A program made the position numbers and the translations under genes. 64,000 bases of DNA from Ruminococcus sp. (lineage in GTDB: Bacteria > Bacillota > Clostridia > Oscillospirales > Ruminococcaceae): the NCBI GenBank assembly GCA_017484095.1, contig JAFUTU010000032.1, forward strand, positions 1 through 64,000. The letters run 5' to 3'. This document shows positions 49,742 to 59,083 of this stretch, piece by piece. Positions within the stretch are counted from its first letter, which is position 1. Every line of letters starts with the position of its first letter. The notes beneath the pieces were generated by a model, which did not search any database, had not been told where the DNA came from, and worked only from the letters and a program-made list of their open reading frames with translations.

Positions 49742-50818
49742 GTGAAGGTCGTATGTTCAAAGGTTTTTGCGGATTTTAAGTGTACGGGAAAGTATTGCCG
49801 CCACAACTGCTGCAAAACGGGCTGGGATATAGAGATAGATAACAGAACGCTGGAGTATCTGGATTCGATCGGTGACTGCTCACTAAGAAATATCACCGAG
49901 ACAGATGAGGACGGTACCTTCCTTATCAGGGAGGACGGAAAGTGTCCGCTTCTGTCTGAAGACGGGCTGTGCTCTTTGCAGCTTAAATACGGGGCGGAGC
50001 ATATTTCAGATATCTGCCGCGAGCACCCGAGGTTCTACGAATGGTTCGGGGGATACAAGGAGGCAGGAGTAGGGCTTTGCTGCGAGGAGGCTGTAAGGCT
50101 TCTGCTTCAAAGTGATGAGCCTATGGGGTTCTTTCAGTATGAGACTGATGAGGAGGACGATTACCTCAGGTTTGATGAGGACGTGTTCTCGGCTTTGCTG
50201 GAGGGCAGAAACGCCCTCATGCGAATGGTAACTGACAGGACGATGACTATTCAGGAGAGGCTCAAAAGGCTGCTGTTCCATGGGCAGAGGTTCCAGGACG
50301 CACTGGACGATGAGGATATGGAGCAGCTTTACACAGAGATAGACCATCTCAACGAGAGGACCGATATGCACGACGATCTTGCAACAGAATATGACCCCGA
50401 AATGATAGCAGGGGGTATTTATCAGAACTTTGCGGCTCTCGATATGCTTGACCCTGCGCTGTTCAATATGATGAGGTATTCTTTCGGCAGGGGAGGGATA
50501 GCTCAGGCGGTGGAGACGTTTGATAAGCTGCACCCTGAGAAAGGCTACATTTTTGAGCACCTGACGGTGTATTTCCTGTTCCGTTATTTTATGAAGGCGG
50601 TCAGGAGCTTTGAGATAATGGAGAAGATAAAGTTTACGGTGCTGAGCGTTATGGTGATAAAGATACTTATTGCTTTTGAGAGCGCACCTGTAGAGGACAT
50701 CATAAGGGAATACAGCGCAGAGATAGAATATTCTGCTGACAACACGGTAAGCCTTTTCGAGGACTTCTACGCCGAGACCTGCTTTTCCTATGACGGATTG
50801 ATGAGCCTGATAATCTGA
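49742..50818 (+). CDS. FliB-like protein (flagellin lysine-N-methylase family)
   Basis: A 358-aa protein with the cysteine pattern of FliB: FKCTGKYCRHNCCKTGWDIEI at the N-terminus (seen in parts), then GKCPLLSEDGLCSLQ and ISDICREHPRF, then GLCCEEA. These cysteines probably hold an iron-sulfur cluster. FliB methylates flagellin lysines in Salmonella. No flagellar genes are in the window, so another target is possible. GTG 49742 is the start, with GGGGG upstream. Confidence 0.75.
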   Translation: MKVVCSKVFADFKCTGKYCRHNCCKTGWDIEIDNRTLEYLDSIGDCSLRNITETDEDGTFLIREDGKCPLLSEDGLCSLQLKYGAEHISDICREHPRFYEWFGGYKEAGVGLCCEEAVRLLLQSDEPMGFFQYETDEEDDYLRFDEDVFSALLEGRNALMRMVTDRTMTIQERLKRLLFHGQRFQDALDDEDMEQLYTEIDHLNERTDMHDDLATEYDPEMIAGGIYQNFAALDMLDPALFNMMRYSFGRGGIAQAVETFDKLHPEKGYIFEHLTVYFLFRYFMKAVRSFEIMEKIKFTVLSVMVIKILIAFESAPVEDIIREYSAEIEYSADNTVSLFEDFYAETCFSYDGLMSLII

Positions 50819-50830
50819 CGAGGTGACAAT

Positions 50831-51040
50831 ATGGGCATTTTTACAAAGCCTAAAAAGCATAAGAGTATCCCTCCGGAATGTGAGGGAATGGAGGTAAAGG
50901 TGATGTCGTCTACCTGCACGGGGGAAAAGACTATAGGCTTTTACAACAGGAACACCAGAGAGCTCATGTACATTGAGCTTGTGCGCTCACAGGCGGATAT
51001 TGACGACTTTTATGAGAAGTACGGGCTGAAAAAGAACTGA
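50831..51040 (+). CDS. small hypothetical protein
   Basis: A 69-aa basic protein beginning MGIFTKPKKHKS, with two cysteines. GAGGTG lies 6 nt before the ATG and the gene is 12 nt after the FliB-like gene, so it is likely cotranscribed. No family recognised. Confidence 0.6.
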   Translation: MGIFTKPKKHKSIPPECEGMEVKVMSSTCTGEKTIGFYNRNTRELMYIELVRSQADIDDFYEKYGLKKN

Positions 51041-51106
51041 GCTTTTGAAAGCTCTGCTAAGAATAGCAATAATACTTGAATATAAATTATCTAGGAGGAC
51101 TTAAAA

Positions 51107-51964
51107 ATGATCTACGAACTGGAACTTGGAAAAATGAAGATTTCGGCTGATGAGAACGGTGCGGAGCTCCACTCGCTGAACTTCGAGGGCAGGGAATACC
51201 TCTGGCAGTGCGGCAAGGCGTGGGAGCGCTATGCGCCGATACTGTTTCCGTTTATCTGCTCGCCGAAGGACAGGACCTATATGGCAGACGGAAAGGAATA
51301 CAAAATGAAAGGCAACCACGGCTTTGCCCGTGACAGCGTATTCACCCTCAAGGAGAAGAGCGAAAATAGCCTTTCGTTCATTCTCACCCAGAATGAGGAG
51401 ACACTTGCGCAGTATCCCTATAAGTTTGAGCTGACGGTGACTTACGAGGTTGAGGGGAACGCAGTGACTGTTATCAATAAGGTGAAAAACACCGATGACA
51501 GAGACATCTATTTCTACATAGGCGGCCACCCTGCATTCAATGCGCCCCTTTCAGAGGGAGAGAGCTTTGAGGACTACTATGTTGAGTATGCAGATCAGGA
51601 GAAGATAACTCAGAAGGTGAACGGTGAAACTATAACTGTTCTTGACCACGAAAAACGCATAGATATGAAGCGTTCGGTTTTTGACAATGATGCGCTAATA
51701 CTTGCAAATCCGAACTCAAAGTCTGTATCACTCAGGTCAAAGAAAAATGCTCACAGTGTAACGGTAGAGTTCCCGATGTCTGAGTGCATAGCTGTGTGGT
51801 CGCCGACAGGTGACGATAATGCAACATTCGTATGCTTAGAGCCGTGGACAAGTGTGCCGACCTACTATGACGATGACTTCTTCAAGCTTGAGAATAAGCC
51901 TCATGCGATAAGCTTAGAGCCCGGCGCTGAGTATGAATACAGATACAGGATAGTATTGGAGTGA
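51107..51964 (+). CDS. aldose 1-epimerase family protein
   Basis: A 285-aa beta-sandwich protein of the GalM/LacX family. [11 protein letters not shown] contains one catalytic His, [12 protein letters not shown] the other, and LEPWTS the catalytic Glu segment. It interconverts sugar anomers in the cytoplasm. AGGAGG precedes the ATG. It sits 4 nt before dtd. Confidence 0.88.
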   Translation: MIYELELGKMKISADENGAELHSLNFEGREYLWQCGKAWERYAPILFPFICSPKDRTYMADGKEYKMKGNHGFARDSVFTLKEKSENSLSFILTQNEETLAQYPYKFELTVTYEVEGNAVTVINKVKNTDDRDIYFYIGGHPAFNAPLSEGESFEDYYVEYADQEKITQKVNGETITVLDHEKRIDMKRSVFDNDALILANPNSKSVSLRSKKNAHSVTVEFPMSECIAVWSPTGDDNATFVCLEPWTSVPTYYDDDFFKLENKPHAISLEPGAEYEYRYRIVLE

Positions 51965-51968
51965 TACA

Positions 51969-52427
51969 ATGAAAGCAGTTATACAGAGAGTTACTCACGC
52001 TGAGTGTGTGATAGACGGAGAAACAGTCGGTGCGGTAAAGCTCGGCTTTATGATACTGTTTGGCGCAGGTGAGGGCGATACCGAGGCTGACTGTGACAAG
52101 CTTGCAGAGAAGATATCAAAGCTCAGGATATTTGCAGATGAGAACGGAAAGACAAATCTCTCGATAGATTCTGTCGGCGGAGATATGCTGATAATTTCGC
52201 AGTTTACGCTGTTCGCAGATTGCCGAAAGGGGAACAGACCGTCATTCCTTAAAGCGGGTGACCCTGCACACGCAAGCAGGCTTTATGACTATTTCTGCGA
52301 TGCCTGCCGGAGCCGTATCAACGGCAAGGTCGAGAGGGGAGAATTCGGGGCGGATATGAAGATATCTCTCACGAATGACGGACCGTTCACTATAGTTATG
52401 GAGTGCGAAAACGGCGAAATAAAGTGA
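51969..52427 (+). CDS. dtd: D-aminoacyl-tRNA deacylase
   Basis: A 152-aa enzyme of standard length. [18 protein letters not shown] is the conserved SQxT segment, and LTNDGPFTI holds the Gly-cisPro-like motif of the active site (here Asp-Gly-Pro). It removes D-amino acids wrongly loaded on tRNA. No clear terminator follows; 52428-52640 is AT-rich and holds the leader of the next gene. Confidence 0.95.
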   Translation: MKAVIQRVTHAECVIDGETVGAVKLGFMILFGAGEGDTEADCDKLAEKISKLRIFADENGKTNLSIDSVGGDMLIISQFTLFADCRKGNRPSFLKAGDPAHASRLYDYFCDACRSRINGKVERGEFGADMKISLTNDGPFTIVMECENGEIK

Positions 52428-52640
52428 TGCTTACAACGGTAATTCGTCACATCTGTTAATTATATGTTACAATATTGCTAAATTATTTGTTGGCATTTGT
52501 GCAAGTTCACAAAAGATTTATTTGTTGTTGACTTTTATTCGGAAATAAGTTATAATTATTTAGTAAAAATATTTGCAGAGATAGGTAAAACGGGCAACCA
52601 TTTATCTGATCTTTATTCTATATCCGAAAGGTATGATGAT

Positions 52641-54161
52641 ATGAACATTAAGGACGCCAAGCAGCAGATCAAAAACGCTATCCAGGCTTATCTGGTCAAG
52701 GACGAGTTCGGTGATTATCGTATAAGTATCGAGCACCAGAGACCTGTATTCCTGCTGGGAGCTCCCGGTATCGGTAAGACCGCTATCATGGAGCAGATCG
52801 CACAGGAGACGGGACTTAACCTTGTTACATACTCAATGGCTCACCAGACAAGAGAGACAGCCATGGGTCTTCCGACAATAGTTACAAGAAACTATGTCGG
52901 TGCAGATGTTCAGGTTTCCGAGTATACGATGTCCGAGATCATTGCGAACATCTACAATACTATGGAGGCTACGGGCATCAAGGAGGGTATACTCTTCCTC
53001 GATGAGATCAACTGCGTTTCTGAGTCACTGGCTCCTATCCTGCTGCAGTTCCTGCAGTATAAGATATTCGGTCTTTACCAGATACCTGCAGGCTGGGTGC
53101 TTGTTACAGCAGGTAACCCTCCTCAGTTCAACAAGTCTGTTAATGAGTTCGATATCGTTACATGGGACCGTCTGAAGAAGGTGTCCTGCGTACCTGATCT
53201 CGATGTATGGATGGAGTATGCTTACTATGCAGGTGTTCACCCTGCTATAATCTCTTATCTGCATATGCACCCCGATCATTACTATGAGATAGATGCAAGC
53301 GACAGGCACAACTACCAGTTCGTAACTGCAAGAGGCTGGGAAGATCTCAGCGAGATGATGCAGCTCTATGAGGAGAGCGGCATACTTGTTGACCTCTCTA
53401 TCGTCTGCCAGTATGTTCAGGACGATGTGATGAGCAAGACATTTGCGGAGTACTATGACAGGTTCAACTATTACCGTGAGAAGTATGACATTGACGCTAT
53501 TCTTGCCGGACAGATAACTCAGAAGAATGTTGACGATGCCGCTACCGCAGACCCTGAGGAGAAGCTTACGCTGATGTTCCTGCTGCTTGACGGTATCACC
53601 TTCTCAATGAGAAACTGTATCCAGATGGAGAAGATGATAAGGATAATCCATCCTAAGCTTGAGGATATCATCATTAAGATAAATAATGGTCTTTCGTGCC
53701 GTCAGATAATTTCCGAGCACATTATGGAGACCAACAAGAACCTCGAAAAGGCTGTAAGAGCTAGAAACATCTCACCTGCTAACAAGAAGATACAGCACTG
53801 GGTGATCCATAACCTCGAAGCTTATGTTGAGAAGTGTACCAACGAGGGACGCGACAACAAGCAGAGATGTACCCTTATCCTCCAGAACGCTTTTGCTAAC
53901 CTCCTAGCAGGCGCTAAGAGCGTAACTCAGCAGGCTCTTTCGGGAATGAAGTATTCGTTCGATTTCCTGGAGACTACCTACGGCGCTGACAGCGAGATAA
54001 TGAAAGCTTTCCTTAAGGAAATTATGATCGACGTCCATACCGCTGACTTTATCAAGAAGTATGGCTCAGAGCAGTATTACAGGCTTGCAGGTCTGCCGCC
54101 TAAGCAGCCTACTCATAATAACCTGTATGAGCTCAACCTCTCCGACTGCCTGGAGGTATGA
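52641..54161 (+). CDS. MoxR-like AAA ATPase
   Basis: A 506-aa ATPase. Walker A is LLGAPGIGKTAIMEQ, and Walker B is GILFLDEINCVSE. A lid domain and a long C-terminal helical region (about 330-506) follow. MoxR-type proteins remodel or assemble partner complexes and usually pair with a VWA-domain protein; none is adjacent. ATG 52641 has AAAGG upstream; the frame is open before it but lacks coding character. The gene ends 6 nt before a 283-bp palindromic element. Confidence 0.85.
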   Translation: MNIKDAKQQIKNAIQAYLVKDEFGDYRISIEHQRPVFLLGAPGIGKTAIMEQIAQETGLNLVTYSMAHQTRETAMGLPTIVTRNYVGADVQVSEYTMSEIIANIYNTMEATGIKEGILFLDEINCVSESLAPILLQFLQYKIFGLYQIPAGWVLVTAGNPPQFNKSVNEFDIVTWDRLKKVSCVPDLDVWMEYAYYAGVHPAIISYLHMHPDHYYEIDASDRHNYQFVTARGWEDLSEMMQLYEESGILVDLSIVCQYVQDDVMSKTFAEYYDRFNYYREKYDIDAILAGQITQKNVDDAATADPEEKLTLMFLLLDGITFSMRNCIQMEKMIRIIHPKLEDIIIKINNGLSCRQIISEHIMETNKNLEKAVRARNISPANKKIQHWVIHNLEAYVEKCTNEGRDNKQRCTLILQNAFANLLAGAKSVTQQALSGMKYSFDFLETTYGADSEIMKAFLKEIMIDVHTADFIKKYGSEQYYRLAGLPPKQPTHNNLYELNLSDCLEV

Positions 54162-54167
54162 TCCCGA

Positions 54168-54450
54168 AGTAAGTGGGGATTATTCAATTACATGCTTATT
54201 ATTGAGGGATAACCCTTTTGAAAAAGGGTTATCCCTCAAACTCCCTTCCTAAAACTTCTAATAATTTTTTGCAAAGGGATAACACGTTTTATAAAAAAGA
54301 AAAGGAGAAAGATCAATTCGGTCTTTCTCCTTATATTTATCCCTTTGCAAAAAATCGGTAAAAGTCTTTGGAAAGAGGTTCGGAGGAGAACCTTTCTTCA
54401 GAAAGGTTTCCTTCGATAGTAGTCATATAACTAAGTGTTCCCCACTTACT
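54168..54450. mobile_element. 283-bp palindromic MITE-like element
   Basis: The ends are perfect 12-bp terminal inverted repeats, AGTAAGTGGGGA (54168-54179) and its complement (54439-54450). The two halves match in inverted order over about 110 bp with some changes, including an identical 18-mer ending GCAAAGGGATAA (54265-54282 against 54337-54354). Each half holds its own hairpin (AACCCTTTT/AAAAGGGTT; AACCTTTC/GAAAGGTT), and a central stem AAGGAGAAAGA with TCTTTCTCCTT closes the middle. No coding capacity. It fills the gap between two converging genes and could act as a terminator in both directions. Confidence 0.7.
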
Positions 54451-54946
54451 CCTTGTTCATATCTTCGATGAAGGAGAGGACTTCATTTGGTTGGATACCG
54501 AGTGCGGCGGCGAACTCTTCAAAGAGGACTTTTTCTGCATTTCTGAAAAAGGCTTCATCGGCGGCATGCAGTCTTCTGCCTTTTGCGAGCTGCTCTTTTC
54601 TATGCACATAGAGGGCTCTTACCATACCTGCGAGCTTTTTCTTATCACCGCCTGTTAATATCTTCTCGAACTCTTCTGCACGTTTAGCGTCGTTATCTAT
54701 CCAGTCGGCGGTCTCATTCGGAAGCTCTTTTATCAGATCCTGTGCCTCTTCGAGGGTCATCAGGCTTTTCAGCTTAGACAAAAGCTCCTCATTATCAAGC
54801 GGCACATACACAGTAGAGTTCGGCGAATAAACAGGTTTCAGTACAAGATACTTTCTGTTCTCACCTTTAACTTTTTGAACACACTCTCCCGATATGCGGC
54901 AGACTCCTGTCGCTCCATAGGATACGACATCTCCTTTATTAAACAT
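54446..54946 (-). CDS. CarD/CdnL-like transcription factor
   Basis: A 166-aa protein with the N-terminal RNA-polymerase interaction domain of CarD/TRCF (MFNKGDVVSYGATGVCRIS) and a helical C-terminal part. Such proteins bind RNA polymerase beta and stabilise open promoter complexes. ATG at 54946 has AAGGAG upstream and is preferred over 54967. The stop codon TAA lies inside the terminal repeat of the palindromic element, so the present C-terminus may have been set by its insertion. Confidence 0.87.
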   Translation of the reverse strand: MFNKGDVVSYGATGVCRISGECVQKVKGENRKYLVLKPVYSPNSTVYVPLDNEELLSKLKSLMTLEEAQDLIKELPNETADWIDNDAKRAEEFEKILTGGDKKKLAGMVRALYVHRKEQLAKGRRLHAADEAFFRNAEKVLFEEFAAALGIQPNEVLSFIEDMNKE

Positions 54947-55060
54947 GATGATCTCCTTTTTTGTCACTTAAACATAATTATCCAATGATATTATACCACA
55001 TTTCCGGCTTTTATGTAATAGGCGTTTTTAACAAAAAACCGAGCGTTTATATCGGCACGA

Positions 55061-55088
55061 AAAAACACCCGAGATCTGCTCTCGGGTG
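55061..55088 (-). terminator. terminator after ptsH (minus strand)
   Basis: CACCCGAG (55066-55073) pairs with CTCGGGTG (55081-55088); on the minus strand TTTTT follows. It is 123 nt past the ptsH stop; nothing else is recognised in 55089-55210. Confidence 0.75.
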
Positions 55089-55210
55089 AATATTACACGA
55101 AACCGTTGTATTCGGACCGTTTACCTAGTGAACTCTGATCGACCGGCACTTTTAGCTCGCACAACTTTCAGCTAACACTAACAGCACCGCCAGAACACCA
55201 GTGTCTCTGA

Positions 55211-55483
55211 TTACCTAGCGCCCTCTGCAAAGCCACTGTCAACAAGATCAACAAGACCGCTTACTGCTGCTTCCTCGTCGGGACCGTCAGCGATGATCCT
55301 GATCGTAGTGCCGCCTACGATACCAAGTGAAAGAATACCAAGAAGGCTCTTAGCGTTGACTCTTCTCTCTTCCTTCTCTACCCAGATAGACGACTTGAAT
55401 TCGTTAGCCTTCTGGATGAAGAAAGTAGCAGGACGAGCATGAAGTCCGACCTGATTCTGAACTACAACGTCTTTAACGAACAT
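55211..55483 (-). CDS. ptsH: phosphocarrier protein HPr
   Basis: A 90-aa HPr. The phosphorylated His lies in VGLHARPATFF, and the regulatory Ser is in KSLLGILSLG, so it can probably be phosphorylated by HPr kinase as in other Firmicutes. ATG at 55483 is used, as GGAGAG lies 7 nt before it. It is monocistronic; enzyme I is not adjacent. A role in carbon catabolite control is possible even without sugar PTS. Confidence 0.92.
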   Translation of the reverse strand: MFVKDVVVQNQVGLHARPATFFIQKANEFKSSIWVEKEERRVNAKSLLGILSLGIVGGTTIRIIADGPDEEAAVSGLVDLVDSGFAEGAR

Positions 55484-55592
55484 AACTGATCTCTCCATTT
55501 CATAATTATAATTTCGCGTTTCCGTAATTTTATCTCATCAAAGCACCATATGGGTATAATTCAACCATACGATTTTTTACCTCGATAACATT

Positions 55593-55621
55593 ATTATACT
55601 CGACAAAATAATTTTCGTCAA
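55593..55621 (-). promoter_or_regulatory. promoter of ptsH (minus strand)
   Basis: On the minus strand: -35 TTGACG (55621-55616), a 17-bp spacer, and -10 TATAAT (55598-55593). It gives a leader of about 100 nt. The rest of 55622-55792 is AT-rich, nothing recognised. Confidence 0.78.
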
Positions 55622-55792
55622 CGCAAATTTTAGACAAACAATAAAAATTCATCAATTTTTTGTTATTTTGCTGATTTACACCCGTTGGCAAAGGCTTATC
55701 TTCTCTGATTTCAACAAATTATCAAAGTAAAATGTATCACTTTGTACAAATCTTTTTAACAAACATGTTGAAAGTGTTGAAAAAGGTGCTAC

Positions 55793-56527
55793 TTAAAGGT
55801 TTTCGCCGCTGTTCAATTTGTGAATTATAGCTAAATCCTCGTGGGTGAGGGAGCATTTTTCAAGGAGCTCGGGCCGCTTTTTATAGGTAGTAATGATCTG
55901 CTGCTCACGGCGCCATTTAGCTATCTTTGCATGATCTCCCGAAAGGAGCACAGACGGAACTTTTTCGCCCTCCCACAGCTCGGGCCTTGTATACTGGGGG
56001 TATTCGAGAAGGCCGCTGTAATGGCTCTCGTCCTCATAGCAGTCGGTCTGAGAGAGGGTACCCTCCAGCATTCTGACAACGCAGTCAACAAGAACGAGCG
56101 CGGGGAGCTCTCCCCCTGTGAGAACATAATCGCCGATAGATATCTCTTCATCGACTATTTTATCGAGGACTCGGCTGTCAACGCCCTCATAATGGCCGCA
56201 GAGAATAAAGATATCGTTCATCTGTGCAAGCTCTTTTGCTCGTTTCTGCGTGAGGGTCTTGCCCTGGGGAGACATATATATAACGTGGGGATTTCTGTCC
56301 TTTGTAACTTCATTAAAGCAGTTATATATCGGCTGGCACTGCATAAGCATTCCCTGGCGTTCGCTGTAGGGCGTATCATCGACACGGCGGTGCTTATCCT
56401 CGGTGTAGTCTCTGATATTATGGCATTTAAGTTCAAAAACATTGTTTTTACGGGCTCTGCCGATAATGCTCTCGCTGAGGTATGTTTCCATAAGCTCAGG
56501 GAAAAGTGTGGCTATATCTATCCTCAT
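55793..56527 (-). CDS. trmD: tRNA (guanine-N1-)-methyltransferase
   Basis: A 244-aa enzyme that methylates G37 of tRNAs. RIDIATLFPELM opens the protein. The trefoil-knot SAM site has CGHYEGVDSRV and ISIGDYVLTGGELPALV. ATG at 56527 has GAGGAG upstream. It is 10 nt after rimM, the usual order. Confidence 0.95.
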   Translation of the reverse strand: MRIDIATLFPELMETYLSESIIGRARKNNVFELKCHNIRDYTEDKHRRVDDTPYSERQGMLMQCQPIYNCFNEVTKDRNPHVIYMSPQGKTLTQKRAKELAQMNDIFILCGHYEGVDSRVLDKIVDEEISIGDYVLTGGELPALVLVDCVVRMLEGTLSQTDCYEDESHYSGLLEYPQYTRPELWEGEKVPSVLLSGDHAKIAKWRREQQIITTYKKRPELLEKCSLTHEDLAIIHKLNSGENL

Positions 56528-56537
56528 TGTTCTCTCC

Positions 56538-57044
56538 TCAATCAAACAAGCCGTCTAGAGCTGTGATCTTCATAACACCGCCCTCGATATCAACACTGTC
56601 GATAACCTCGGGTATGGCAGGGATAAGGTATTCTTTGCCGTCATCTGACTTGATATGGTAAACGTCGTTAGCGCCTGTCTGAGTAACGTCAGCTATCTTT
56701 CCGTAGAGCTTGCCGTCTTTTGATTCGATCACTTCAAGACCGATAAGGTCCTGAATGAAGTAAGAGCCTTCCTCAAGCTCAACATCATCACGGTCGATAT
56801 AAAGAACTCTGTTTCTGAGCTTTTGTGCGTCCTCAACGGTATCGGTGCCATCTATTTTCATTATGACCATATTTTTCTGCACTCTTGATCTCTCGATCAT
56901 GACGGGAGTGCCGCTTTTATAGTAAAGCGTATCGAACTCACACAGAAAGTCGGGAGTATCGCACCAGGGCTGAACTTTCACCTCGCCCTTTATGCCGAAA
57001 ACGGTAACTATCTTGCCTGCTTCGAGTAGTTTTTTCTTTTCCAT
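56538..57044 (-). CDS. rimM: 16S rRNA processing protein RimM
   Basis: A 168-aa assembly factor of the 30S subunit. The N-terminal barrel begins GKIVTVFGIKGEVKVQPW, and the PRC-barrel domain is SYFIQDLIGLEVIE onward. ATG at 57044 has GGAGG 6 nt before it. It is translated in the order hisA-rimM-trmD on this strand. The expected rpsP partner is not present. Confidence 0.93.
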   Translation of the reverse strand: MEKKKLLEAGKIVTVFGIKGEVKVQPWCDTPDFLCEFDTLYYKSGTPVMIERSRVQKNMVIMKIDGTDTVEDAQKLRNRVLYIDRDDVELEEGSYFIQDLIGLEVIESKDGKLYGKIADVTQTGANDVYHIKSDDGKEYLIPAIPEVIDSVDIEGGVMKITALDGLFD

Positions 57045-57057
57045 ATTTCCTCCGCTG

Positions 57058-57834
57058 TTAATCTCTGCCGAACGCTGCAACATCTTCAAAGAGGAGGTCT
57101 CCGCCGAAGATATCGAGAGCGCTTCCGACAGTAAAATCTATTTTTCCTTTGCCAAGCTGTTTTATAACTTCAAGCTCGGTCATTTTTGAGATGCCGCCTG
57201 CATAAGTTGCAGGTATGGTACAGCTCTCAGCCATAAGAGAAACCAGCTCACGCTCGATGCCGTGCTGCTTGCCTTCGCTGTCGACCGCATGGATAAGGAA
57301 CTCTGCACAGCTGCCTTCAAGCTCGTGTATTGCGGCGGTGGTGAGCTCGACATCGGTAAATTTCTGCCAGCGATCGGTAACGATGAAGTACTTGCCGTCC
57401 TTTTTTCTGCATGAGAGGTCAAGCACGAGCCTTTCCCTGCCGACAGCTTTGACCAGCCGTTCAAGTCTGTCATAATGGAGCTGACCGTCTTTAAAAACGT
57501 AGCTTGTAACTATAACGTGCGAGGCGCCCTTTTCAAGAAAACGGTAAGCGTTCTCGCCGTTGATACCTCCGCCTATCTGAAAGCCGTTCGGATAGGCTGA
57601 CATTGCAGAAAATGCCTGTTCGCAGTCGGCATCATAATACTCGCTGCCTGCCGGGTTAAGTATTATAATATGGCCGCCTTTGAGACTGCGGCTTTTGTAG
57701 AGCTCTCCGTAATAGGCGCCGTCAAGCTCGGATACAAAATTCTCCTCGGCAAAGTCTTTCTCATCTTTTAGACTGCCGCCCACTATCTGCTTAACTTTTC
57801 CGTTGTGGATATCTACACACGGTCTGAATCTCAT
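57058..57834 (-). CDS. hisA: HisA isomerase of the eukaryotic (HIS6) type
   Basis: A 258-aa TIM barrel. It matches yeast HIS6 far better than bacterial HisA: CVDIHNGKVKQIVGGSL, VLDLSCRKKDGKYFI, EFLIHAVDSEG and DFTVGSALDIFGG are all hallmarks. The catalytic Asp (CVDIH) and the second Asp (HAVDSEG) are present. It isomerises ProFAR in histidine synthesis. No other his genes are in the window; it is the first gene of a string with rimM and trmD. Confidence 0.88.
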   Translation of the reverse strand: MRFRPCVDIHNGKVKQIVGGSLKDEKDFAEENFVSELDGAYYGELYKSRSLKGGHIIILNPAGSEYYDADCEQAFSAMSAYPNGFQIGGGINGENAYRFLEKGASHVIVTSYVFKDGQLHYDRLERLVKAVGRERLVLDLSCRKKDGKYFIVTDRWQKFTDVELTTAAIHELEGSCAEFLIHAVDSEGKQHGIERELVSLMAESCTIPATYAGGISKMTELEVIKQLGKGKIDFTVGSALDIFGGDLLFEDVAAFGRD

Positions 57835-57848
57835 AAGGGTTTCCTTTC

Positions 57849-58883
57849 TTATAATCTGAATGAAGTTGCTTCAATACTGAAATATTTCTCGCCCTGCGCT
57901 TCTGCGACCCTGACCGAGAGAATATATTTTTTATTCTCTTTGTGCCACTCGTCCAGAGCATCTTTAATGGCTTCGATATCGCTGCTTTTATTCTTTCGGT
58001 GATCGGGATATATTTTTGTGCCTGCGGCCATATCTATATCCATACCGTTTATTCTGAAGGTGCCGTCGGAACGCTTCTGAGAGAGAAGCTCTTCCAGGTA
58101 GGGAACGGCATCGTCAACGGTGTCGAGCTCTTTGCAGCTCTGCTTTGTATAGCTGTATTCTGCGCTGTCGGTCTCGGGAAGATCATCGGTATCCCATTCG
58201 TGCTCTTCTTTCATTTTCTCAGTGGATACGTTGAAAAATCCGTGTATGACTTCACGTCCGTCAAAATCGGGGACGGGGTCGTCCCATGTGACGTCAACAT
58301 AATACCAGTGGCCGTCAAGCTCTACCATATTCCAGGCGTGTTCATTGCCGCCGTGAGCAGTTGCGTGGATAAGCTCACAGGGGATACCCAGCATATCCAT
58401 AAACATTTTGAACGTGGTGGAGTAGCCGCTGCAAATGGCTTTGCCCTCTATCAAAGCGCCATATGGTTCCGAATGTCTGTAAGAAGATTCGCTCAGTGCC
58501 GAGAGCTCTTCTTCATCGTAGGTGGCGTTGTACACCAGATAATCATGGATAGCAAGCTCTTTTTCGTAATCTGTCATATCATCGGTTATTACCTTGGATA
58601 TGACCTCTTTTGCCTTTTCAAGCACTGCCTGCTGATACACGTCAAGAGCTGAGCTGTCTCCCGATAAATAGGCATCTGATATTGGTGAGGTATCATATAT
58701 CTCGCTTGTTTCGGGCTCCGGCTCCGGTTCGGGTATGCTTTCGGGAACAGATGATGAAGGCTCTGCCTGCGATGAGATCGTGGTCTGTGTTGTCTCTGAC
58801 GATGATACCGATGACGGCTCGTTTTCGGTGCATGAGCACAAAAGCGCAGCAGCTGCCGCCAGTATCATTATAGATCTTTTCAT
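57849..58883 (-). CDS. transglutaminase-like surface lipoprotein
   Basis: A 344-aa precursor. The signal peptide ends in a lipobox-like LLCSC. A Ser/Thr/Pro/Glu-rich linker (about 20-65) spans the wall. The transglutaminase-like core has the Cys in GKAICSGYSTTFKMF, the His in GGNEHAWNMVELDG and the Asp in YYVDVTWDDP. It may be a protease or crosslinker at the cell surface; the substrate is unknown. It precedes hisA by 14 nt. Confidence 0.85.
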   Translation of the reverse strand: MKRSIMILAAAAALLCSCTENEPSSVSSSETTQTTISSQAEPSSSVPESIPEPEPEPETSEIYDTSPISDAYLSGDSSALDVYQQAVLEKAKEVISKVITDDMTDYEKELAIHDYLVYNATYDEEELSALSESSYRHSEPYGALIEGKAICSGYSTTFKMFMDMLGIPCELIHATAHGGNEHAWNMVELDGHWYYVDVTWDDPVPDFDGREVIHGFFNVSTEKMKEEHEWDTDDLPETDSAEYSYTKQSCKELDTVDDAVPYLEELLSQKRSDGTFRINGMDIDMAAGTKIYPDHRKNKSSDIEAIKDALDEWHKENKKYILSVRVAEAQGEKYFSIEATSFRL

Positions 58884-59019
58884 TTGTTTGTCTCCTTGGA
58901 AAAGCTGTTACTTTTGAACAAAACAATATATAAGCATTATATCATAGGTATCAAAAAAAGTAAAGTGCCGTGGTAAAATCATAGGTTTTTGTACAAAAGG
59001 GCAAAAGTTGAAAAAGTAC

Positions 59020-59048
59020 TTGCAAAAAACGGTTAGGTATGTTATACT
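59020..59048 (+). promoter_or_regulatory. promoter of the yloU-fakA operon
   Basis: -35 TTGCAA (59020-59025), a 17-bp spacer, and -10 TATACT (59043-59048). Confidence 0.72.
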
Positions 59049-59083
59049 ATATCTGTATTATTATGCGGATAAGGAGTGCTTTA

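Noticed and set aside
52497..52640. An N-terminal extension of the MoxR-like ATPase
   Set aside because: No ribosome site at the upstream start and non-coding composition; ATG 52641 is well placed.
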